DNA of 64,000 nucleotides, from positions 58,280,001-58,344,000 of the forward strand of contig JBITNC010000001.1 of NCBI GenBank assembly GCA_050084985.1. Reading direction: 5' to 3'. Under the pieces are notes generated by a model that was not told the DNA's origin, did not search any database, and was given only the letters and a program-made list of their open reading frames with translations. This document shows positions 23,291 to 32,489 of the stretch, piece after piece; position 1 is the stretch's first letter; every line of letters begins with the position of its first letter. This DNA is from Nageia nagi. Lineage: Eukaryota > Pinophyta. The position numbers and the translations under genes were made by a program.

Positions 23291-24327
23291 CAAATTTTCA
23301 AAAGAGACTCACAAGAAATTAAGAAAAATAAATGGATAATGTTGTATCTAGAATTGAGAATTTGAATATGTATGGAGATGATTAAAATGAAAATCATAGA
23401 GGTGATATTATCAATTATGCACTTATGGCTAACATTGATGTTGTCCCATCTTATTGTGAAGATGCATTTACTAATGATTTGTGGTTGAAGGCAATGGAGG
23501 AAGAAATACATTCTATTGAAAAGAATAAAACTTGGGAGCTTGTTGAACTTCCAAAGGTTAAAAAATGTATTGGTTGTAAATGGGTCTATACGAAAAAGTA
23601 CAATAGTGAAGGAACTATTGAGAGGCATAAAGTAAGGCTTGTTGCCAAGGGTTTTAAACAAAAATTTGGCATTGATTACAAGGAAAATTTTGCACTAGTA
23701 AAAAGGCAAGAGATAATCAAGTTGGTCCTTTCTTTGGCTGCACAAAAAGGGTGGAAAGTAATGCACATGGATGTGAAAAGTCCATTTTTGAATTACTACT
23801 TACAAGAATAGGTCTATGTGGAGCAACCTCAAAGTTTCATCATCAAAGGGAAAGAGCACCTAGTCTACAAATTGAATAAGGCTTTGTATGGCCTAAAGTA
23901 AGCACCAAGGGCATGGTACTCAAGGATAGATGGCTAATTTCAACAATATGGATTCAAAAGGAGCAAGAATGAACCTACCCTCTACATCATGAAGCAAGGA
24001 ATTGATCTTATTCTTATTTTTTTATATGTTGATGATTTGATTTATATGGTTATTTCTTCTAATTTGAATGATGAATTCTAAAGGAAAATGATGAATGAAT
24101 TTGAAATGAAATACCTTGGTATTATACACTATTTCCTTGGATTGGAATTTTATCAATGTAATGATGAAATATTTGTATGTCAAAGCAAGTATGCTAAATA
24201 TATGTTGTTGAAATTTGAAATGGAAAGTTGTAAACCATAACCCAATCCAATTGCTCATGGTGACCTCCTTTGTAAGGATGATGGGGGAGTGAGAGTCAAT
24301 GTAACCACTTATAGATCCATTATAGGT
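23290..24327 (+). pseudogene. Copia 2 reverse transcriptase, part 1
   Basis: The open part 23425-23811 contains WLKAMEEEIHSIEKNKTWEL, GCKWVYTKKYNSEGTIERHK and VRLVAKGFKQKFGIDYKENF. HMDVKSPFLNYYLQ follows (family HMDVKSAFLNG.L). KALYGLK is followed by a stop at 23899-23901 where Gln is expected. The catalytic YVDD box is intact at 24025-24036. The trace stops at TTYRSIIG (24304-24327), where the nested element enters; it resumes at 28400 with [16 protein letters not shown]. Confidence 0.9.
24323..24327 (+). repeat. Probable target-site duplication of the nested element, left copy (TAGGT)
   Basis: TAGGT here and TAGGG at 28398-28402 flank the insertion. Removing one copy restores the copia RT reading IIGSLM. 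One base differs, consistent with later mutation. Confidence 0.65.
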
Positions 24328-24452
24328 ATTGATTAAGATTGTGTAATATATGCGCCATGAGCAATCTTAACCAAAGTAAATCATGAACAGACTATAGTGA
24401 CAGTGTGATCTCTGGATAAGGCCGGTTCCTTATCTATTGGGCATAGAAAAAG

Positions 24453-24646
24453 TAACAGGAAAGGAAATAAAAAGAGTAGAGTGCGAGGAATTCAAGCAAA
24501 AGGGTTAGGGTAACAGGAAAGAAATAAAAGGGTAAGGTGCGAGGAATTTAAGCAAAAGGTTTAGGGTAATAAGAGAGAAAACAAAAAGAAGTAGAGTGCG
24601 AGGAATTTAAGCAAAAGGCTTAGGGTAACAAGAGAGAAAGCAAAGG
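24453..24646. repeat. Minisatellite with telomere-like motif, copy A
   Basis: Units 24453-24510 (58 bp), 24511-24566 (56 bp), 24567-24625 (59 bp) and a partial unit to 24646. Each starts TAAYARG and ends in RRGYTTAGGG or GGGTTAGGG; the second has the exact plant telomere heptamer TTTAGGG at 24560-24566. The same array recurs in copies B (27844-28037) and, inverted, C (28076-28275). Confidence 0.9.
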
Positions 24647-25135
24647 TGGATCACTAGTTCAGTGCGGGCTTTCATAGTGTGTGAAACCTTGGCCTGAATC
24701 TAGTGTAGCAGCTACTGTACAAGCTCTCACTCTCTAATAGTTTCCCAACTTTACTCTACCATGTAGCAGACACAGTTATACTAGCAACCTGCAATTATCA
24801 TTCAGGAAATAAGCCAAGCTGCCACGATGTAACCAAATTAAGAATGATCATTACGAGTGCTAGACAAGAAAGGTCAAGATGGTATCCTATTACTGATAAA
24901 AACTACAGGTATTCGAGAACAAATGTAAAGAGCAATACTAGGCTTTTGACCCTTCTTTCATTTTATTTTCATATACTTATACTACAGTAACAATAGTTAC
25001 AAGAATTGCAGAACAAAAATGTTTACAAAATTGGCTTCAAGATTCTAGCCTTCTTTTAACTGATACTACCTACATACTCCACTTGGTAGAATATTACAAA
25101 AATAGGGCAAATTGTAGATGATACAACTTGATAAC

Positions 25136-25800
25136 TATGATCTAACCTCTTGTTGGCCTCATCTCTACATTCTAGAATGCTCTCCTCACTAGCTCTGGTT
25201 ATTTGATCGCTCCTTGCTGACCTCATCACTTCCGGGCTCCAGTTTTGGGTCAAGGCCTGGAATTGTTGACCTCATCACTTACCTCTGGGATGTTTTGCTC
25301 ATTAGCTCCGGCTTCTCAATCCCCCTTGCTAACCTCATCATCTCTGGGGCTCTAGTTTCATTCAAAAATGTGAACATCATTCTCCCCAGTGATGTCATCT
25401 CTACATTCCAGAATGCTCTACTCACTAGCTTCAACTATTTGATCGCTCCTCGCTGACCTCATCACTTTCAAGCTCTAGTTTTGGGTTAAGGCCTGGAATC
25501 ATTGATGTCATCTCTTTCAGAATGCTTTATTTACTGACCCTAACTTCTCAATTCCCCTTGCTGACCTCATCATCTCCAGAACTTGGTCTTTACCAAAACA
25601 TGATTATCTTATCCTTATGACATCATCATTTTATTTCAGAATGCTTTACTTTTGGAACACTTAATTTATAGGCTCCAGGTTCTTTTATTATCTCTTGCTG
25701 ACCTCACCTCCTCCAAGACACGGGCTTTTCCACAACTAAGCTTCATCCTTTCTTCTATGATGTCATCATTTCATTCTAGAATGCTTTATCTACTGACTCT
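25136..25800. repeat. Degenerate repeat array inside the LTR, units of about 110-140 bp
   Basis: Six related units start near 25150, 25270, 25391, 25504, 25617 and 25759. They share TGATGTCATCTCT or a variant, TTCAGAATGCT, then an ACT..CT segment and TTGCTGACCTCATC. The pair starting ATCTCTACAT at 25161 and 25397 is a clear 236-bp double unit. Confidence 0.75.
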
Positions 25801-25929
25801 GGCATGTTTTGTTTGCTCCCAAAAAAACTCTTGGGGATCTTAAAATGAACTCATGATTGCAAGTAAGGTACACTGGGGCTTTAATAAAGAATTTATTATG
25901 TATGAATATACATTATGGCAACCTCTAGG

Positions 25930-26235
25930 GGAAATTTTCACCTTTATCAAAGAGGAATTTAGAACCCAGTCTAAAAAAATAATACCAAAAATAATACCAA
26001 CGCATTTCACTACTACATAGGGTCCGGACCACATGGATTCGAATTTTTTGTGTTTCCCCGATTTAGCTCTATCCTCATCCCATTTCAATACTAAATCTCC
26101 TTCTCTGAAAGTATCCAGAGTTGATTTTCGATTGTCGAACCACCTTTCACTATTTCATTTCTTCTCCGAAGGTCTTGATATGATTGATTTTGGAGCTCTT
26201 TTGGGATTCAACTTTTCTTTCCAGAATACCGGAGA
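25930..26235 (-). pseudogene. Nested element integrase C-terminal fragment
   Basis: On the minus strand the fragment reads through a DLVLKWDEDRAKSGKHKKFE segment and MWSGPYVVVKCV. This is the GPY/F module that follows the integrase core in gypsy elements (family LKWDERR.KPGKH.KFD.LW.GPY). It directly follows gag, so everything from protease to the integrase core has been deleted. Confidence 0.8.
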
Positions 26236-26299
26236 CTAGGGGTTTTTCCTTGATTTTTTTCCATAGCAAAACCTCCTATACCCACTGGTGCAAAATTCC

Positions 26300-27395
26300 T
26301 CAGGTTCACATCTCAGCTTATGTCATCAGCTACACCAGGTGGAGGAATGCCCCCACTTCTTGATAAATATTCTTGGTATTGATAAATAGGACATGTGGTT
26401 TGTTCATGAGCGTTATTGCAGGCCAAACACAAACCAGAGGCTGACCTGGAAGAGGAAGCTTGGCTTACATTCTCATTCAACCCATTCTAAGCCTTTTTGA
26501 TAGCAAGATAAGGATATCTTCTTGCGTTGCTTTGTCTACTTAGCATGGTAATCCAGTTTGCATATTTCTACACAAGTTTCAGAGTTCCTGGATCTCTGTC
26601 AATGAAGCTACCCCTTGATTCATATTAGGCTGATGAGGGGCTGGTAAGGCCAAGGGAACTCTAGGGAATGGCAAGGTTGATGGCCACTGTTGGATAGGGG
26701 CGGGGATACTAGCCAGTGGTGGAGCCAAACTAATTGCTTGAGGTCTCAAAATTTGTTGCTAGGTGGTTATTGGAAAATTAGGCATTGACATGCGACTTGG
26801 CAATTTCCCAACTGTAATAAGATAGGATTCAGCATATACTGCTTGTCTATAGACCTCCAGGAAAGTATTTACTTTTGGAATTTTGGATTTGTAGAGAGAG
26901 ATCCGAAGGAAAAGCTCTTAGGTAATACATTAAGGCTTGAAATTGCTGAGGCTTGACTGGCATGAGGACTCTCACCCAAGTTTTTTGGAATCTAATATTG
27001 AAATTAGGGATATTTTCTTGCTCATATCTTTTGATTGAAGTGAACTATGTTAACAAGGAAAAGGGATCTCCTAATTCATTAAATTCCAAGATAAAGGGCT
27101 CTGCTAGCTGAGCCCAAGTGTTTATAGATCCATTAGGAAGGCCCCTGTACCAATCTAGGACCTTTCCCTTGAAAGACTAAGCTAGTAATCTCACCATGAC
27201 ATCTTCATGCTGGATATTGTGAATCTTCGCTAGGCCAGCTACATCAACACAATGCTCATAAGCTATTTTCTCTGAAGTTGCATCAAACTCTGGAAGGGTT
27301 TTGAAAACATTTACTGGGATGTCATGCAACACTGCCAGGGCTATTGGTACCCCATTGTCCCATTCTAGATAAATATTCTGAGTTGGATTAGCCAT
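26300..27395 (-). pseudogene. gag: Nested element gag
   Basis: The frame starts MANPTQNIYLEWDNGVP (ATG at 27395) and continues NIQHEDVMVRLLA. Then come GKVLDWYRGLPNGSINTWAQ, FNELGDPFSLLT and RYEQENIPNFNIRFQKTW, the plant gypsy gag core. A CCHC-like finger CLACNNAHEQTTC lies near 26390-26430. The 5' open part is 27569-27177. Several stops (for instance at a Trp or Gln position after SLLT) break the rest. Confidence 0.8.
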
Positions 27396-27688
27396 TTTAG
27401 GAGAGGTATTTCTAGTGTGAAGATTGGATGATTCTGGCTTGATAAAGGATTTTAGGGAGCTGATACTATTCAAAGACTTGGACTTGATCAGGGTCTTTCT
27501 CTTAGGAGTATCTAGCATTCTAAAATTTGGTGCTTCTTTTGCTGCTCTAGTTTTAGATCTTATCCACATAAACTCTAGGTTGTAAAAGAAAGTGACAGGT
27601 TCAAAAGCACATATGATATTTACAAATAATTTGCTTTAATACATACCATAGATAGTGCTTTAGTAGAGTCACCAATAAGTTTCTTCGT

Positions 27689-27706
27689 GTCCCACCGAGC
27701 GTGCCA
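27689..27706 (-). other. Nested element priming region
   Basis: The minus strand reads TGGCACGCTCGGTGGGAC about ten bases after the LTR tail (copy B). This position and a TGGC..CG..GGTGGGAC sequence are common for primer sites of plant gypsy elements. The tRNA was not identified. Confidence 0.55.
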
Positions 27707-27715
27707 AAAAGAAAT

Positions 27716-28037
27716 ACTATTGATTAAGATTGTGTAATATATGCACCGTGAGCAATCTTAACCAAAGTAAATCATGAACAGACTATAGTGACAGTCTGAT
27801 CTCTGGAGAAGGCCAGTTCCTTATCTATTGGGCATAGAAAAAGTAACAGGAAAGGAAATAAAAAGAGTAGAGTGCGAGAAATTCAAGCAAAAGGGTTAGG
27901 GTAACAGGAAAGAAATAAAAGGGTAAGGTGCAAGGAATTTAATCAAAAGGCTTAGGGTAACAAGAGAGAAAATAAAAAGGAGTAGAGTGCGAGGAATTTA
28001 AGCAAAAGGCTTAGGGTAACAAGAGAGAAAGCAAAGG
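27716..28037 (-). repeat. LTR tail copy B of the nested element
   Basis: It matches the first 320 bases of copy A in the same orientation, starting TACTATTGATTAAGATTG and ending GCAAAGG, where it switches abruptly into inverted copy C. Confidence 0.9.
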
Positions 28038-28397
28038 TTTCACACACTGTGAAAGCCCGCACTGAACTAGTGATCCACCTTTGCTTTTCTCTTGTTACCC
28101 TAAGCCTTTTGCTTAAATTCCTTGCACTCTACTCCTTTTTATTTTCTCTCTTGTTACCCTAAGTATTTTGCTTAAATTCCTTGCACCTTACCCTTTTATT
28201 TTTTTCCTATTACCCTAACCCTTTTGCTTGAATTCCTCGCACTCTACTCTTTTTATTTCCTTTCCTGTTACTTTTTCTATGCCCAATAGATAAGGAACCG
28301 GCCTTCTCTGGAGATCAGAATGTCACTATAGTCTATTCATGATTTACTTTGGTTAAGATTGCTCACGACGCATATATTACATAATCTTAATCAATAG
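28038..28397 (+). repeat. Inverted LTR tail copy C of the nested element
   Basis: It is the reverse complement of 24328-24686 apart from scattered changes. The B/C junction begins with TTTCACACACTGTGAAA (28038-28054), a short palindrome. C carries about 39 bases at the centre that B lacks. Confidence 0.92.
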
Positions 28398-29092
28398 TAG
28401 GGAGTCTTATGTTTCTCATAAACACTAGGCCTGATATAGCATTTGCTACATCACTTGTATCCAGATATATGAGTGATCCATTTGACTCACATTTGAAAGC
28501 AACAAAAAGAATTATGAGATATGTTCAAGGAACAATTGATTTTGGCATCCACTAAATCAAGCATGGATATGTAAAAATTGTTGGACATAGTGATTTAGAT
28601 TAGGGGAGCAAAATTGATGATACGAAGAGAACATTTGGTCAATGCTTCAACCTTGGTTTAGGTATTGTAGCATGGAGTTCAAATAAACAAAGCACTCTAG
28701 CTCTTTCATATATTGAAGTTGAGTATATTGCAATCACAAGTGCTAGTGCCCAAGCATTATGGTTGAGGAAGATTCTAGAGGAAATTTGTGAGAAGCAAAG
28801 TGGTGCAACTATTTTGTATTATGACAATAAGAGTTCCATCTAATTGGAAAAAAATCTAGTCCACCATAATAGGTCAAAGAATTTTAATATGAAGTATCAC
28901 TTCATAAGAAACATGGTGGAGAAGAATATTGTTAAGCTTAGACATACTGATACTTTGAAGAATGTAGATGATATTTTCACTAAAGCCATTGTTAAAGATA
29001 AATTTTTAAAGATGAGGAACATCATGGTACATCCTCTCAGCATCAAGGGGGATAATGTTAGAGTTGAATACCATAAAAAGCATATAATTTGA
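28398..29092 (+). pseudogene. Copia 2 reverse transcriptase end and RNase H
   Basis: Continues the split gene: [20 protein letters not shown], then [20 protein letters not shown], then a GHSDLD segment (the first RNase H Asp region; G-stop follows). Then come SNKQSTLALSYIEVEYIAIT with the catalytic Glu, LEEICEKQSGAT, and YYDNKSSI with the Asp. FNMKYHFIRNMVEKNIVKLR and DDIFTKAIVKDKFLKMRNIM complete the family tail. The open portion is 28844-29092. The purine tract and 3' LTR follow. Confidence 0.9.
29042..29055 (+). other. Copia 2 polypurine tract
   Basis: ATCAAGGGGGATAA immediately precedes the 3' LTR, the normal place for the plus-strand primer. Confidence 0.75.
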
Positions 29093-29503
29093 GAAACTCT
29101 AGCTCTCTATTTCTATTTAAATGTGATAGGTTCAGCTAGCACTCACTAATCAACCTACCGATCCATCCACTCAACTGACCTACTAGCTAAGCAACCATTT
29201 GCTAAACCTCATCCTGTACTATACACAAACTGTGCATGGCAGTTTGTTAGTTTTCTTGTTGTTTTATGAGTTATGTTTCTTAATACTTTATTCTTGAGAT
29301 TTGTTATATCTAGGGGAATATATGTTGATGTAAATAAATAATCCATACTTATTTGTACATGGATTGTGAGGTTGTAATTTGCATGATTAGTTTTGAGAGT
29401 TATTCTTTATTTTACTTGCAACAATCATGTTTGTATTCTATCTTCTTCTGTGAAGTTATAAAGCCATGTAATTTCATTCAGTAATGCAATGTGCAAGTTC
29501 ACA
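29056..29503 (+). repeat. Copia 2 3' LTR
   Basis: It starts TGTTAGAGTTGAATACC and ends GCAAGTTCACA, followed by the TTCTA duplication at 29504-29508. It pairs with 20288-20734 over its whole length. Confidence 0.93.
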
Positions 29504-31015
29504 TTCTATGCTTCAATTTATATATAATGTTAATGAATAAAAAAAAATATCAGACCAGACTTTTTATCTATACTCTTGGTTGAGTTAATAATTTATCAAC
29601 ATGTCTAAATCAGGGAAGCCAAATATATCACATACTAATTTATCCCACTTTCACTCCATGCACCTTCATAGGTATATATCCATATTATATTTTCATCCAC
29701 TTATAATCCATAAAACACTATAGCCATAACTAATTATAATAGCAATATTAAAAGAAAAGGGAAAAGCAAAGGCAAAATCCTTCCTTTATCTAATAAGATG
29801 ACTTCTATCCAAAGGCATGGATGTAGAAAGGAAAAGGAAGCAAAACATTCATCCAATAACATCAACAAGAAATAAATTTAAAATAAAAATAAAAGACAAA
29901 ATCCTTCCTTCATCCAATGAGATGACCTCCAACTAGGGGTATGAATGTAGAATGGAAAAGTAACTTACAAAGTTAGCTAACTACATTGAGGATATCAAAA
30001 TAAAGTACAATAGGTTGAGAATATTTTGCAAGAGGAAAAATTTGTAAGCTATTTGGGAATCTATGTCTACCCATAATACCTTTTTAACAACCAAAACCAT
30101 CCTTTTATAGCCTTACATTCATACCTTCATCGATAGGTCCTTCCTAATTCATACATATCATCTATAGAAGAAAAGTATTTTGTAGGTACCTTAGTGTGGT
30201 TTCATACCAAAATAATCAATAAGCCTCTACACATAACTAAATTCAAAGTGTAGAATATAATTCACTTGGTGTTCACATGGGAAAGTGTTCTAACTTCATT
30301 CCCTCATTTATGGCTCATCAATAAGAATCAAGTATCTTTCCTTCTTTTCATATTTCCTTTTATCAAGAGACGATAATTTTATCATTACATCTTTCAAAAT
30401 CTATCTTCATGATGATGACACAACTCATCCTTATGATTATGAGAGATCAAGGTCTTTAATTTGTTTTACATACCATTATGATTTTGAGGGAAGATTGTTT
30501 GATGAAATAATAATGATAAATTTGATAAAGTTTGATACCATATTTTCCTTTCCTCATCACCATCTTATATCATTTCATTTTTCATCAAGTCTAAATCCTA
30601 CCTAGGCCATTAAATGACATAGTATGTAATATCAATTACATTAGCTATATCTCATTCTTCATAGACTAGGGTGGAAGTTGACCCTTAAACATTCTCAAAA
30701 AGGTTTGGTACCTTAACATATAATATCATATACCACATACATTCAAAATAAAAAGAAAAAGAAAATATGACATCAAAACACCAACCATAATATATCATCA
30801 AAATTGGAATCAAGTACATCATAAAATATGTCTTCTAATGCCTACTCTCATTGAGTCTTATATCTCTCTCATCTATATCTATCATGGGTACTATGAATGT
30901 GCTCTAGTAAAGCTAGTTGTGCCTCCATTTCAAAATTCCTAGCATTTTATAATGCTAATTATACCTCCTTATCTAATATAGAATGTTGTAGTGTATCTTT
31001 CTCTAATATAAACAC
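29504..31015. other. Gypsy 2 tail then unassigned AT-rich sequence
   Basis: After TTCTA the sequence TGCTTCAATTTATATATAA continues the gypsy 2 integrase reading (A-S-I-Y-I-stop). Further on there is a direct duplication of about 60 bp with 122-bp period: AAAATCCTTCCTTYATC followed by ARGATGACYTC.A at about 29775 and 29897. No other coding trace is seen. Confidence 0.5.
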
Positions 31016-31019
31016 TAAG

Positions 31020-32480
31020 AATATATCATCCTCCTCCTCTAAAATTATTTCATAGTTTAAATCATTAGGATCCTCACTACCCTTATCTTCCATAGAGTGT
31101 AGCATAACCTCATATGTTTCCTATCCACTATGGGTACCTCCACTGCTCTACATCAAATCCTCCTCTCTTAACCTAGATGTTGTGACCACCAAGCATCATA
31201 CATCGATGTAGTCCCTACATCATCCACTAGACCAAAATTAAGCCCTATTAGATACATAACAACTACCTATATATAATAATCTTGTGGTCAACTATCCCAT
31301 CATAATATGGTATAAATCACCCTTGGAGGAGGCACATCCTATACTAAACCAATCTATTGCATCACCCTTTGCATTTGGATATAATCCAGATGATCCAATA
31401 TACATTTAATAATTCAATGCTCTTACTTTGCTCAATGAAACTACACTTCATTTATACCCCATGTTGAACCTCCTAAGTATGGCTACCATATGATATCCTC
31501 ATGCCTCAAGCTCTACAAACCTACATGTATTGGCTCTCATCATGATTGATGTCCACAAAGCTTTTTCTCTCATGATTATCAAAATGATCATCACCCTCCC
31601 CATCTGGATATACTCTACATCATCCAATCTACATCCAATAATCCAACATTCTTGCTTTGCTCAATATAACTACATCTTAGTTTTACTTCATATTGGACCT
31701 TATAAGAATGGACATCATACAATATCCTCATGTATCAATCTTTGCAACACAAGAACATAATAGCTATCATCATGATCGAAGTCCATAAATCTTTGGATCT
31801 CATTCTCCTACCTCCATCTCAACCTTAACACTAAAATGAATATGAATATAATATGGAAGAACTAGGGGTCTACCTATGGTAATATTCTCATACACCCATA
31901 TATACAAATTCAAACTCACATTAATTCTATAGAGAATCTCTTGGTCCCACTCTAACATCTATCTATAGCACTAGGCCAAAAGATAGGTACCCCATGCATA
32001 TATAGTTTGATATTGAATCATATTCACTATAATATTATAGAAATACCATAAATAAAGACCTCCTTTGGACTCAATTAGTAAACATCAAGTGATAAATAGC
32101 ATTAAAAATGTCATTAATCTATGCTCCTTAGGAGCCTCCATGTGCCATGGATAGAAATAAATGGCATCAATATCTAGCTCTATCACCATATACAATGCAA
32201 CCTATATATCATATAACCATGATAATACAACTACCTAATGCAATACATTAATATCGATAGAAATCACCTTGCCCTCTATTGATAGTCTCCATATATGATA
32301 AATATCCTCCAATGTTAGTATCACCTCTCTAGTGGGCAAGTGAGATGTACAAGTATATTGTCCCATAATCTCATTAGTGTAGTAAGCATGCTAATATTGA
32401 CCTGCACCCTATTTGCTTGGTGCACCTAATTAAACTCACTATCATGTAAAATCTCTACATTTGTAGCTATCAATCTAGAC
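31020..32480 (-). pseudogene. Decayed plant mobile domain (PMD) gene
   Basis: The minus strand gives LERVILTLEDIYHIWRLSIE (about 32330-32270). Further on come WGTYLLAQCYRQML and ILYRINVSLNLYIWVYENIT then IGRP (about 32000-31870). These match the transposon-derived plant mobile domain: a TLEDV.....L.I.G block, then L....YR, then a G...LLQ.WAYE.I..GRP block. Downstream are two tandem copies (about 31590-31810 and 31360-31570) of a segment resembling the VLRQFG.IQ region. Stops are frequent. PMD proteins are related to transposon accessory proteins, and some host copies act in silencing. This copy is a pseudogene, and the call is by memory of the motif pattern. Confidence 0.6.
31360..31810. repeat. 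Tandem duplication within the PMD pseudogene, about 230-bp period
   Basis: The segment with CTTRCTTTGCTCAATRWAACTACA, then ATATCCTCATG and CATCATGAT.GA.GTCCA occurs near 31420-31555 and again near 31650-31785. The units differ at many positions, so the duplication is old. Confidence 0.7.
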
Positions 32481-32489
32481 CAAATCTCA

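Larger units (their letters stand above)
24328..25804 (-). repeat. LTR of the nested gypsy derivative (3' in its own orientation)
   Basis: The 24328 end is fixed by the host junction and by copies B and C. The other end is estimated at the TGCC following a purine-rich GGGAGCAAACAAAACA on the minus strand, just after the integrase tail. The LTR contains an AG/TTAGGG minisatellite near its end (24453-24646) and a set of related units rich in TGACCTCATC and TGATGTCATC (25150-25800). Confidence 0.6.
24328..28397 (-). mobile_element. Foldback gypsy derivative nested in copia 2 RT
   Basis: Read on the minus strand the order is: inverted copy of the LTR tail (C, 28397-28038), direct LTR tail (B, 28037-27716), priming region, gag, integrase C-terminus, and a longer LTR (about 25804-24328) ending in tail copy A. 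Protease, RT, RNase H and the integrase core are absent. The two outer ends are inverted repeats of about 360 bp rather than the direct LTRs of a normal retrotransposon. A near-perfect 5-bp target duplication brackets the whole unit, so it seems to have integrated in rearranged form. The copia host frame resumes immediately outside. Confidence 0.85.
20288..29503 (+). mobile_element. Copia 2, structurally complete Ty1/copia element with a nested insertion
   Basis: LTRs of 447 and 448 bp, a priming site, gag-pol remnants in copia order, a purine tract before the 3' LTR and a 5-bp target duplication define the element exactly. Without the 4070-bp nested insertion (24328-28397) it is about 5.1 kb, normal for copia. 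It sits in the last integrase codons of gypsy 2, which dates it after that element. Coding is broken by numerous stops, many at expected Gln codons. LTR divergence is visible by eye, so the insertion is not recent. Confidence 0.93.

Noticed and set aside
24453-24646. Interstitial telomere or ancestral chromosome fusion
   Set aside because: TTTAGGG occurs once per 57-bp unit, not in tandem, and the unit is part of a dispersed LTR.
25214-25456. Open plus frame in the 25 kb region
   Set aside because: It is a product of the degenerate LTR repeat units; the real coding direction of this element is minus.
24328-28397. DNA transposon with long terminal inverted repeats
   Set aside because: Internal sequence is gypsy gag and integrase tail with a retroelement priming region, and a third, direct copy of the terminal repeat is present. 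A rearranged LTR element explains it better.
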